64,000 bases of DNA from JAVJRN01 sp047635055 (GTDB lineage Bacteria > Bacteroidota > Bacteroidia > Cytophagales > Cyclobacteriaceae). A model generated the notes under the pieces. It ran no database searches. It saw only the letters and a program-made list of their open reading frames with translations, and was not told where the DNA came from. The stretch covers positions 1-64,000 of the forward strand of contig JBLIIJ010000004.1 of NCBI GenBank assembly GCA_047635055.1, read 5' to 3'. Position numbers and translations under genes: made by a program. Of this stretch, positions 8,359 through 15,972 are shown in pieces (the stretch's first letter is position 1; every line of letters starts with the position of its first letter).

Positions 8359-10275
8359 TTAGTATACTTTTTCTATTTCCAATAATTTCGAGGCTTCCAT
8401 GAAGATCGCGTCAGGATCGTATCCACATTCCTTGTGCAGTTCAGCTTGCTCTCCGTGTTCCACAATTCTATCTGGAATACCTAAGCGCTTAATCACAGAT
8501 GTATATTGATTATCAGCCATAAACTCTAGAACAGCAGAACCAAAGCCGCCGACGACACATCCGTCTTCTATCGTAATGATGTTATCGTAATTTTTGAAAA
8601 TTTGATGTAGTAGCTTTTCATCAAGAGGTTTCACGAAACGCATATCATATACGCCTATACTAATTCCCTCTTTCTCAAACCTCTCTGCCACTTCCACTGC
8701 GTAATTGCCAATATGACCAATACTTAGTATTGCCAATTCTTGCCCGGCTTTGACTTCTCTACCTTTTCCTATCTCGATTTGTTCTAATGGCGTGCGCCAT
8801 TCAGGCATCACCCCAGATCCTCTTGGATACCTGATAGTGAAAGCTCCATCTTTATATAAAGAGGCAGTAAACATGAGGTTTCTCAGTTCTTGTTCATTCA
8901 TCGGAGCTGATACAACCATATTTGGCAAACATCGCATGAATGCCAAATCATAGGCTCCATGATGTGTTGGGCCATCCGCTCCCGCTACACCTGCTCTGTC
9001 TAGACAAAAAACAACAGGTAACTTTTGAATACACACATCGTGAATGACTTGATCATAAGCACGCTGCATGAATGTGCTATAGATATTGCAAAAAGGCGTA
9101 AGCCCTTGAGTGGCCAAGCCCGCTGAAAATGTAACAGCATGCTGCTCTGCGATACCAACATCGTAGGCACGATCTGGCATCTCCTTCATCATAATGTTCA
9201 TAGAGGAGCCACTCGGCATTGCCGGCGTTATCCCCATAATAGACTTGTCTTGTTTCGCAAGCTCTACTAGCGTATGCCCAAACACATCTTGATATTTTGG
9301 AGGTTGAGGGCTAGAAGGAATTTTTTTGTAGATCTCCCCAGTAATCTTATCAAACTTTCCTGGAGCATGCCATTTTGTTTGATCCTTTTCGGCTAACGAG
9401 TATCCTTTACCCTTCACGGTAACGCAATGAAGTATTTTAGGACCTTTAATGTCTTTTAAGTCTTTCAATACATGCACCAAATGATTGACATCATGACCAT
9501 CGACAGGACCAAAATATCTGAGATTCAGCGACTCAAACATGTTTGATTGACTGAGTAAAAATGACTTTACACTATTTTCGATATTGGCGACAATATCTCT
9601 TGCATTAGGTCCGAATTTGCTGATCTTCCCTAAAAGCTTCCATATGTCGTCTCTAAACCTGTTGTAGGTATGAGAAGTAGTTATATCCGTTAAATAGTCT
9701 TTTAATGCGCCAACATTCGGATCAATCGACATGCAATTATCATTGAGGATAATCAACAAGTTTTTATTTGAATCACCAGCGTGATTCATCGCTTCGAAAG
9801 CCAATCCCCCAGTCATTGCTCCATCACCTATTACAGCGATATGTTGCCGGTCCTCTTTGCCATTGTACTGCGAACCGAATGCCATTCCTAAGGCTGCTGA
9901 AATGGACGTGGAAGAATGACCAACGCCAAAAGCATCATAAGGGCTTTCGCTCCTTTTGGGGAACCCGGACATTCCACCGTGTTTCCTGTTCGTAGGAAAG
10001 TCATGCATTCTGCCTGTCAAGATTTTATGACCATAGGCTTGGTGACCGACATCCCAGACGAGCTGATCATCGGGTGTATTAAAAACGTAATGTATGGCTG
10101 TGGTTAATTCTACCACACCGAGACTTGCACCAAAATGTCCTCCATAAATGGATACATTATCGATGATAAAATCTCTCAACTCATTGCATAATTGCGGAAG
10201 TTGTCTTTCATCTATTTTTTTTAAATCATCTGGTGATGAAATCTGCGCTAGAAGCGCTCCTGGTTTAATATCCAT
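8359..10275 (-). CDS. dxs: 1-deoxy-D-xylulose-5-phosphate synthase
   Basis: A thiamine-diphosphate enzyme of 638 residues. It condenses pyruvate and glyceraldehyde 3-phosphate in the first step of the MEP isoprenoid pathway. Signatures include VWDVGHQAYGHKILTGR near residue 74, GHSSTSISAALG near 120, and the ThDP motif GDGAMTGG with a downstream NDN. The transketolase pyrimidine domain contains DRAGVAGADGPTHHGAYD. The length is normal. It is divergent from scpA, with a shared 126-base promoter region. Its product feeds carotenoid synthesis, which fits the desaturase gene nearby. Confidence 0.97.
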   Translation of the reverse strand: MDIKPGALLAQISSPDDLKKIDERQLPQLCNELRDFIIDNVSIYGGHFGASLGVVELTTAIHYVFNTPDDQLVWDVGHQAYGHKILTGRMHDFPTNRKHGGMSGFPKRSESPYDAFGVGHSSTSISAALGMAFGSQYNGKEDRQHIAVIGDGAMTGGLAFEAMNHAGDSNKNLLIILNDNCMSIDPNVGALKDYLTDITTSHTYNRFRDDIWKLLGKISKFGPNARDIVANIENSVKSFLLSQSNMFESLNLRYFGPVDGHDVNHLVHVLKDLKDIKGPKILHCVTVKGKGYSLAEKDQTKWHAPGKFDKITGEIYKKIPSSPQPPKYQDVFGHTLVELAKQDKSIMGITPAMPSGSSMNIMMKEMPDRAYDVGIAEQHAVTFSAGLATQGLTPFCNIYSTFMQRAYDQVIHDVCIQKLPVVFCLDRAGVAGADGPTHHGAYDLAFMRCLPNMVVSAPMNEQELRNLMFTASLYKDGAFTIRYPRGSGVMPEWRTPLEQIEIGKGREVKAGQELAILSIGHIGNYAVEVAERFEKEGISIGVYDMRFVKPLDEKLLHQIFKNYDNIITIEDGCVVGGFGSAVLEFMADNQYTSVIKRLGIPDRIVEHGEQAELHKECGYDPDAIFMEASKLLEIEKVY

Positions 10276-10341
10276 AGGTCGTTGTTATGGGACTAGTTGA
10301 AAAACTTTCGCAGGACACAATTGTTTTTTTAATAATTAAAA

Positions 10342-10349
10342 CAAAGGTA
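10342..10349 (-). promoter_or_regulatory. -7 element upstream of dxs
   Basis: The minus strand reads TACCTTTG, an exact TAnnTTTG match, 67 bases before the dxs start codon. The divergent scpA element lies only 37 bases away. Confidence 0.5.
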
Positions 10350-10386
10350 ATTTAATTTCCACTATGCTCTAAAAAGCTTTTAATAG

Positions 10387-10394
10387 TAGCTTTG
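10387..10394 (+). promoter_or_regulatory. -7 element directly before scpA (leaderless arrangement)
   Basis: TAGCTTTG is an exact TAnnTTTG match. The GTG start of scpA is only seven bases downstream, where transcription itself should begin. An in-frame TGA at 10393-10395 prevents an upstream start. Confidence 0.5.
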
Positions 10395-10401
10395 ATTTAA
10401 C

Positions 10402-11190
10402 GTGGATCAAGCAGATGCAAAAGAAGGATTTGAAATAAAATTACCCCTTTTTGAAGGGCCATTCGATCTATTATTATTTTTTATAGAGCGAGATGAACTG
10501 GATATCTATGATATTCCGATCTATCGAATTACGCAAGACTTCCTTGAATATCTTCATCATCTGGAAAAACTTAATGTGGAATTAGCAAGTGAATTTATTT
10601 TAGTTGCTGCCACTTTAATGCGCATAAAAGCAAAACTCCTCCTCCCTAGGCCTTCGATCGATGATCTCGGAAATGAAATAGATCCAAGAGAAGAACTAAT
10701 AAGACATCTACTAGAATACAAAAGGTACAAATCGGTTGTTGGAGAATTAGTTCAACTCGAGCAGAATAGACTCGACAGGGAATCTAGAGGGAATCTTATA
10801 AACGAAATCAAAAAACTATCTGAGACAATAGATGTAGAAGCAGAACTTCAAAACCTTGACTTATATAAAATGATGCGGGTATTTGAGAAAGTTCTTTCTC
10901 GCTATGAAATGGAAAAGAGTAAACCAATTCATCAAGTCATTCAATATCCTTATACCATTTCGAGTCAAAAAAACTACATCATTGAGCAGTTGTTGAAAGT
11001 AAGTAATGGGAGGATTTCTTTTATAGAAATGATACAGGACAAGCCCGAAAAAATTCTGGTAATATTTAATTTTTTAGCAATTCTTGAATTGCTTCAGTTA
11101 AACCAAATCACGCTCCACATAGGGGAAGGTTTTAACAATTTTTGGGTGGAGCAAACAGATCCCGAACTGAGTCCGGGACCAGAGAAATAA
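10402..11190 (+). CDS. scpA: Segregation and condensation protein A
   Basis: The kleisin subunit of the SMC-ScpAB condensin has 262 residues. The N-terminal signature KLPLFEGPFDLLLFFIERDE (residues about 13-32) binds the SMC neck. The conserved LMRIKAKLLLPRP follows near residue 75, and a winged-helix C-terminus ends the protein. The start must be GTG at 10402: an in-frame TGA lies two codons upstream, and the next ATG would delete the kleisin N-domain. The gene converges on ndk with only six bases between stop codons. scpB and smc are not in the window. Confidence 0.93.
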   Translation: MDQADAKEGFEIKLPLFEGPFDLLLFFIERDELDIYDIPIYRITQDFLEYLHHLEKLNVELASEFILVAATLMRIKAKLLLPRPSIDDLGNEIDPREELIRHLLEYKRYKSVVGELVQLEQNRLDRESRGNLINEIKKLSETIDVEAELQNLDLYKMMRVFEKVLSRYEMEKSKPIHQVIQYPYTISSQKNYIIEQLLKVSNGRISFIEMIQDKPEKILVIFNFLAILELLQLNQITLHIGEGFNNFWVEQTDPELSPGPEK

Positions 11191-11196
11191 TAATAT

Positions 11197-11616
11197 TTAT
11201 GACCTTTCCAAGCTTGAAAAGAAAAATGAGGCTTCAATCTGAGCGTTTTCATCAGAGTCAGAACCATGAACAGCATTAGCCGCAATAGACGTAGCATATA
11301 GTTTTCTGATAGTCCCTTCTGAAGCATCAGCAGGATTAGTAGCGCCAATTAATGTTCTAAAATCCAAGACAGCATCGTCTTTTTCAAGCACTATTGCGAT
11401 GATTGGTCCAGAAGACATATACTTCACTAAGTCGCCGTAGAAGGGTCTTTCCTTGTGTACCTCGTAAAAACTTCCTGCTTTCTCTTCAGATAATTGCGTA
11501 AGTTTCATTGCTTTCAATGTGAACCCTGCTTCTTCGATCATTTTTATAATAGCACCGCTATTTCCTGCTGCATAAGCATCAGGCTTGACCATTGTAAAAG
11601 TTGTTTTTCCTGCCAT
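11197..11616 (-). CDS. ndk: Nucleoside diphosphate kinase
   Basis: The protein has 139 residues from the ATG at 11616, chosen because the family begins TFTMVKPDA close to the start. It transfers the gamma-phosphate between nucleoside triphosphates and diphosphates by a ping-pong mechanism through a phosphohistidine. The catalytic histidine is His117 in NAVHGSDS, and the C-terminal hexamer-packing region is intact. It converges on scpA and is divergent from nrnA. A well-formed promoter lies upstream. Confidence 0.97.
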   Translation of the reverse strand: MAGKTTFTMVKPDAYAAGNSGAIIKMIEEAGFTLKAMKLTQLSEEKAGSFYEVHKERPFYGDLVKYMSSGPIIAIVLEKDDAVLDFRTLIGATNPADASEGTIRKLYATSIAANAVHGSDSDENAQIEASFFFSSLERS

Positions 11617-11652
11617 TTTAATTTTTAATAATGTCAATTGCTAAATTGGCTG

Positions 11653-11680
11653 CAAAGCTAATGTTTAATGCGATTATCAA
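11653..11680 (-). promoter_or_regulatory. ndk promoter (TTG-N17-TAGCTTTG)
   Basis: On the minus strand the -33 TTG is at 11680-11678 and the -7 TAGCTTTG is at 11660-11653, separated by 17 bases. This is close to the Bacteroidetes primary-sigma consensus. The ndk ATG is 36 bases downstream of the -7 element. Confidence 0.65.
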
Positions 11681-11757
11681 GAGACAAACTTATATTTTGT
11701 AATTATTGCCTTTTCTTATGAGTTTTGCAGTTCACTTATTGCCGAAAACATTTGTAA

Positions 11758-12756
11758 ATGAAAAACTTAAAGGACTTTTCGGCTTATCTGGCCATTCCTA
11801 AGACCATCACCATCACTACACACGCAAGCCCCGATGCAGATGCCCTAGGTTCTTCGCTGGGGTTATATCACTACCTTAAAAAACGTGGACATGATGTTTA
11901 TGTCATCACGCCTACAGATTATCCTGAATTCTTAAATTGGATGAAAGGAAATGATGAAGTCATAGTGAATAGTGACAAAACGATTGAGAAAATCAAAACG
12001 ATCATTGATCAATCAGATTTAATCTGTTGCCTAGACTTTTCAAGTCTCAATAGAATCAAAAATTTGGGTGAGTTGATACGCAATAGTGATGCAAAAAAAT
12101 TATTAGTTGATCATCACCTGAATCCGGAGCATTTTGCTGATTTCGAATTTTGGAATCAAAAGGCTGCTGCTACGGCGGAGTTAATTTATGATCTAATCAT
12201 CTTATTGAATGGTAAAGATAAAATTGATAGTGATATGGCTGAATGTTTGTACGCAGGCATTATGACGGATACTGGCTCCTTCAAGCATCCATCAACTACT
12301 TCAAAAATTCACAGAATAGTTGCGGAGCTTATCGATCTGGGCGCTAATTTAAATAAAGTCAGTAGAGCCATTTACGATACTAACTCTCTAAATCGACTTA
12401 GATTTATAGGCTATGCCCTCATGGAAAAGCTTACAATTAATAAAAAGGCAAAATTGGCTTATTTTATCATCAATGAAGAGGAGCATGAACGGTTTGATTT
12501 AAAATCAGGAGACACTGAGGGGCTCGTTAACTATGCCTTGTCTATTAAAGATATCGTGATAGCCGCCATTATTATGGAAAAAAACGGTGAAGTAAAGATG
12601 TCTTTCCGCTCAGTTGGTGACTATGAAGTTAATTCTTTCGCAGAAAGTTACTTTAACGGTGGTGGCCATAAAAATGCCGCTGGTGGCATCTCCTTTGAAA
12701 GCCTTGATGATACTGTGAAAAAGTTCAAAACGCTCATCCCCCAAATCAATCCTTAA
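11758..12756 (+). CDS. nrnA: DHH-family oligoribonuclease / PAP phosphatase (NrnA-like)
   Basis: A phosphoesterase of 332 residues. The N-terminal DHH domain carries THASPDADALGSSLG near residue 22 and DHHLNPEHF near 118. The C-terminal DHHA1 domain has the nucleic-acid-binding GGGHKNAAGG near residue 302. The family degrades short oligoribonucleotides, and some members also hydrolyse 3'-phosphoadenosine 5'-phosphate. Its stop overlaps the ATG of the next gene by one base. It is the first gene of a compact five-gene run ending at udk. Confidence 0.92.
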   Translation: MKNLKDFSAYLAIPKTITITTHASPDADALGSSLGLYHYLKKRGHDVYVITPTDYPEFLNWMKGNDEVIVNSDKTIEKIKTIIDQSDLICCLDFSSLNRIKNLGELIRNSDAKKLLVDHHLNPEHFADFEFWNQKAAATAELIYDLIILLNGKDKIDSDMAECLYAGIMTDTGSFKHPSTTSKIHRIVAELIDLGANLNKVSRAIYDTNSLNRLRFIGYALMEKLTINKKAKLAYFIINEEEHERFDLKSGDTEGLVNYALSIKDIVIAAIIMEKNGEVKMSFRSVGDYEVNSFAESYFNGGGHKNAAGGISFESLDDTVKKFKTLIPQINP

Positions 12757-13655
12757 TGATATTAAGAAATAGTTTGTTATTTTTTTTAGTGATCAACCTA
12801 TTGAGTTGTGGCCCTGATAAGTATATGAAAACTGACTCTGGCCTTGTTGTACAGTATCTCGAACATGGAGATGGTGAGGCTATTAAAGATGATTCTGTTC
12901 TGATCATATATATGAAACAGCGGAACGTCGAGGATAAGATTATCCATCATTCTTACCCCATGAAGCCAATGGCCCTAAGGTATCAAAAGAAAGATAGTGC
13001 TGGTCATCTTTGGGAAGTCATCAGTAAAATGAAAATCGGGGATAGTGTATACTTTCATACCTCCGCTCAAAACCTATTTGAAAAGACCTACCAGCGGAGC
13101 ATTCCTAATATATACATACCTGAAAGCACCATTAAAATCAATATTAAAATTGCCGAACAACTATCTGATGAAGCGTATGAAGTTTTTGATCAAAAACTAA
13201 CTCGCAAGATCGAATCTATGAATGCAAGACAGGAGGCATTGCTCTTAGAAGTGTATTTAAGAAAAGATGGAGACTCAATCGATGCTTATCTTGCAGATCT
13301 TGGGCTTGAAGCTACCGTAACACATTCAGGTTTAAGATATATTATTCATGAAAATGGAAGTGGAGAAAAAATACAACCAGGTGATGACATTGCCATAAGT
13401 TATACAGCAAAAATACTTAAAGGAGAAACCTTTGATTCCTCCTACAATACCGCTGCGCCATTTGAGTTTACTGTTGGTATTGGGTCGGTTATGGCTGGCT
13501 GGGAAGAAGGGTTTACCCATTTAAAAAAAGGGACAAAAGCGACTTTCTATATTCCAAGTCCGTTGGCTTATCGTGAGAGCAGGCCAGACCCAAGAATACC
13601 TGCTTACGCTATTATGGTTTTTGATGTTGAAGTAGTTGATGTGAAGAAGAAATGA
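12756..13655 (+). CDS. FKBP-type peptidyl-prolyl isomerase lipoprotein
   Basis: The protein has 299 residues. A signal peptide leads to lipobox Cys18 (LLSC). Residues about 25-125 resemble a degenerate FKBP module (GLVVQYLEHGDG). A helical linker follows, and a complete FKBP domain fills residues about 190-299 (GLRYIIHENGSGEKIQPGD, then FDSSY and VMAGWEEGFTHLKKG). Its likely role is proline isomerisation or chaperoning of proteins at the periplasmic membrane face. It overlaps nrnA by one base and the next lipoprotein by four bases, so it is co-translated with both. It resembles the gliding-associated lipoprotein isomerases of this phylum, but that identity is unproven. Confidence 0.87.
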   Translation: MILRNSLLFFLVINLLSCGPDKYMKTDSGLVVQYLEHGDGEAIKDDSVLIIYMKQRNVEDKIIHHSYPMKPMALRYQKKDSAGHLWEVISKMKIGDSVYFHTSAQNLFEKTYQRSIPNIYIPESTIKINIKIAEQLSDEAYEVFDQKLTRKIESMNARQEALLLEVYLRKDGDSIDAYLADLGLEATVTHSGLRYIIHENGSGEKIQPGDDIAISYTAKILKGETFDSSYNTAAPFEFTVGIGSVMAGWEEGFTHLKKGTKATFYIPSPLAYRESRPDPRIPAYAIMVFDVEVVDVKKK

Positions 13656-14254
13656 ATATGAAAAAAATAATATTAGGAGTTTTAGTCGTCGGACTTTGTT
13701 TGTTTAATGTATCCTGTGACGAAGGAAACGTGTTGACTACCATCGATCCAGATGTGCAACTCGAAGAGGACTTGGAAGCAATTTCAGCTTATATAGATCT
13801 AAAAGGCTATACCAACATTGATACTACTGCAAGCGGTGCGTTTTATACGATCATTGATGAAGGAAATGGCGCTGCGATTGAATTAAACGATATTGTTTCA
13901 TTCCATTTCATCTTAAGATCAGCAGAAGACGATTTAAGTTACCAAACATCTATACTTGAATTCGCCGAGGATGAAGATATTTTTGGTTCTGGCAGAATTT
14001 ATGAGCCCGAGATTTGCACTTTCACGAATGGGCCTTGGTTTGTCAGTTCATTAACCCGTGTTTTTTCTACACCCTTTGCAGAGCCCGGCTACAAGGAAGG
14101 GGTAATTGCTTGTTTTGGTAAAATGAAAGTAGGCGGCCGAGCTATCATTCTAATTCCATCATCTCTCTCCTTTGGGTCAGCGGCCATTACTGCTTGGGGT
14201 TACCCAGCAAATACTCCGGCAGCCATTGAAATCCGACCTGTCTACAAGCGATAA
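13652..14254 (+). CDS. Second FKBP-like lipoprotein, divergent
   Basis: The protein has 200 residues. A signal peptide precedes lipobox Cys22 (VSCDEG). The body resembles an FKBP fold: GAFYTIIDEGNGAAIELND near residue 68, and a C-terminal segment with GVIACFGKMKVGGRAIILIPSSLSFG. Several active-site aromatic residues of true isomerases are not obvious, so it may be a binding rather than a catalytic module. The ATGA overlap with the preceding gene and the TAATG overlap with rdgB show tight coupling. A second in-frame ATG lies two codons downstream of the chosen start. The family call is by resemblance only. Confidence 0.75.
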   Translation: MNMKKIILGVLVVGLCLFNVSCDEGNVLTTIDPDVQLEEDLEAISAYIDLKGYTNIDTTASGAFYTIIDEGNGAAIELNDIVSFHFILRSAEDDLSYQTSILEFAEDEDIFGSGRIYEPEICTFTNGPWFVSSLTRVFSTPFAEPGYKEGVIACFGKMKVGGRAIILIPSSLSFGSAAITAWGYPANTPAAIEIRPVYKR

Positions 14255-14838
14255 TGGAATTATATTTTGCCTCTCACAATGCCCATAAACTTGTAGAAAT
14301 ACAGAGAATACTTCCATCCTTTATTGCCCTCAAAAACCTCGATGATCTTGGATTGACAGAAGAGATCGTGGAAGATGGAGAAACAATAGAACAGAACTCA
14401 AAAATAAAAGCTTCATATGTTTTTCAAGAATATGAGGTGGCTTGCTTTGCTGACGATACTGGATTAGAGGTAAATGCTTTAGATGGAGAACCAGGCGTTT
14501 TCTCCGCTAGATATGCTGGGGAGGAGAAAAACAGCGACCACAACATGGACTTACTACTCGAAAAGCTGAGAGGGCATACGGATCGAACTGCGCAATTCAA
14601 GACAGTGATTACCTTAATTATGGGTCTTGATGAACTCATGCAGTTTGAAGGAATTGTAAAAGGTAAAATCATTGACGAGAAGCAAGGTATTGGTGGTTTT
14701 GGCTATGACCCTATCTTCGTACCAGATGGTTACGACGTTACTTTTGCAGAAATGGGATTATCTGAAAAGAATAAAATTTCCCATCGTGCACTTGCCTTTC
14801 AAAAATTGATCGCACATCTACAAAAACTCACATCATGA
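14254..14838 (+). CDS. rdgB: RdgB/HAM1 non-canonical purine NTP pyrophosphatase
   Basis: The protein has 194 residues. It hydrolyses dITP, ITP and XTP to monophosphates and keeps deaminated purines out of nucleic acids. The family signatures are present: FASHNAHKL at the N-terminus (usually ATxNxxK), DDTGLEVNALDGEPGVFSAR near residue 67, and GFGYDPIFVPDGY near 149 followed by SHRALA. The start codon overlaps the previous stop, and the gene overlaps udk by four bases. The length is normal. Confidence 0.95.
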   Translation: MELYFASHNAHKLVEIQRILPSFIALKNLDDLGLTEEIVEDGETIEQNSKIKASYVFQEYEVACFADDTGLEVNALDGEPGVFSARYAGEEKNSDHNMDLLLEKLRGHTDRTAQFKTVITLIMGLDELMQFEGIVKGKIIDEKQGIGGFGYDPIFVPDGYDVTFAEMGLSEKNKISHRALAFQKLIAHLQKLTS

Positions 14839-15455
14839 ATAAGCCTATCATTGTTGGAATATCGGGAGGGTCTGGATCAGGAAAAACGCTTTTCCTGAAA
14901 GCACTAATGGAAAGTTTTGATGCCTCAGAGGCAAGTTTGCTTTCTCTCGACAATTATTACAAGCCTAGAACCGCACAACCAAAGGATGATCAAGGAATAG
15001 AAAATTTCGATTTGCCCGAATCGTTGGATCGTGAGAAGTTTTACAAGGACTTAGAGGCGTTAAAAAGCGGTAAGGATATTAGCTTAATGGAGTACACCTT
15101 TAACAATAGTGCGGCTAAATCAAAAGAAATAAACATTAAGTCTACTCCAATAATCGTCGTTGAGGGAATATTTACTTTCTTCTTCAAAGAAGTTCGTGAA
15201 CTATTAGACCTTAAAGTTTACATCGAAGCACCTGATTATCTCATGCTCACTCGCCGTATAACACGAGATGCTGAAGAACGAGGGTATGATTTAAGTGATG
15301 TCCTTTACAGGTTTCAGCACCACGTTACGCCTTCCTACAAGCAGTTTATTGAACCACATAAGCATGATGCTGATTTAATCGTTCCGAATTATAAAGGGTT
15401 TGATATGGCACTTGAAGTCATCTTGACATTTTTGAAGAATAGAGTCAGAAGTTGA
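14835..15455 (+). CDS. udk: Uridine kinase
   Basis: A P-loop kinase of 206 residues. It phosphorylates uridine and cytidine with ATP or GTP for pyrimidine salvage. The Walker A motif GGSGSGKT is near residues 10-17. SLDNYYKPR near residue 38 and NFDLPESLD near 55 are characteristic of udk, as is the TRRITRDAEERGYD segment near 135. The gene overlaps rdgB by four bases and is the last gene of the nrnA run. The C-terminus is complete. Confidence 0.93.
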   Translation: MNKPIIVGISGGSGSGKTLFLKALMESFDASEASLLSLDNYYKPRTAQPKDDQGIENFDLPESLDREKFYKDLEALKSGKDISLMEYTFNNSAAKSKEINIKSTPIIVVEGIFTFFFKEVRELLDLKVYIEAPDYLMLTRRITRDAEERGYDLSDVLYRFQHHVTPSYKQFIEPHKHDADLIVPNYKGFDMALEVILTFLKNRVRS

Positions 15456-15485
15456 ACCCTTCTCCGTTTTTCTAATTTATTTCTA

Positions 15486-15493
15486 TACTTTTG
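15486..15493 (+). promoter_or_regulatory. -7 element seven bases before a TTG start
   Basis: TACTTTTG is an exact TAnnTTTG match. The start codon of the small anchored protein follows at 15501, so the mRNA would be leaderless or nearly so. Confidence 0.45.
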
Positions 15494-15500
15494 TGACACT

Positions 15501-15848
15501 TTGAAAGCAAAGCTTAGCATATCGAATCGTAACAGCGGAGTTGTTTTGGGATTAATAGTCACAATACTCATACTTTGCACATCCAACTATCAGTTGACGT
15601 CAGTTGATTACGCTGTTGCGGATCATACCGAAGAATCTCAGGAAATACCCAGTCTGAGCATCAAATCCTTTGATATTCTAAATTCCTCCGCTCAAATTCA
15701 ACTCAACCACCAGTTTGTACTGGTTAGAGAAATTGAGGCTGAAACAGACGAAGAGATTAATGTTGATTTAAAAAATCAAATACAATATCATTTTAGTCGC
15801 GCTTTTCAAGTACTCTTCAAGTTAATAATAGCGCCGAACGCGCCCTAG
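15501..15848 (+). CDS. Small membrane-anchored hypothetical protein
   Basis: The frame encodes 115 residues from a TTG start. One hydrophobic segment lies at about residues 13-31 (SGVVLGLIVTILILC). It is followed by an extracytoplasmic region that is acidic in places (DHTEESQEIP, EAETDEEINVD). I do not recognise the family. It lies between udk and secDF and has its own promoter-like element. Coding character is supported by a continuous frame with a sensible signal-anchor, but it could be lineage-specific. The start codon is uncertain. Confidence 0.5.
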   Translation: MKAKLSISNRNSGVVLGLIVTILILCTSNYQLTSVDYAVADHTEESQEIPSLSIKSFDILNSSAQIQLNHQFVLVREIEAETDEEINVDLKNQIQYHFSRAFQVLFKLIIAPNAP

Positions 15849-15876
15849 TCTCTGGTTTAGAATTCTCTAAATCAAG

Positions 15877-15904
15877 TTATCATATTCAAATTATCATATT
15901 CAAA
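15877..15904. repeat. Tandem 14-base direct repeat
   Basis: TTATCATATTCAAA occurs twice in perfect tandem, at 15877-15890 and 15891-15904, 68 bases upstream of secDF. Its function is unknown. It could be a regulatory duplication or a simple slippage product. Confidence 0.85.
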
Positions 15905-15972
15905 TACTTCATCATTTGGCTAGTATAATGCTCCATTGCAGGAGCTATGTCTAACCACAAATAACCAAAACC

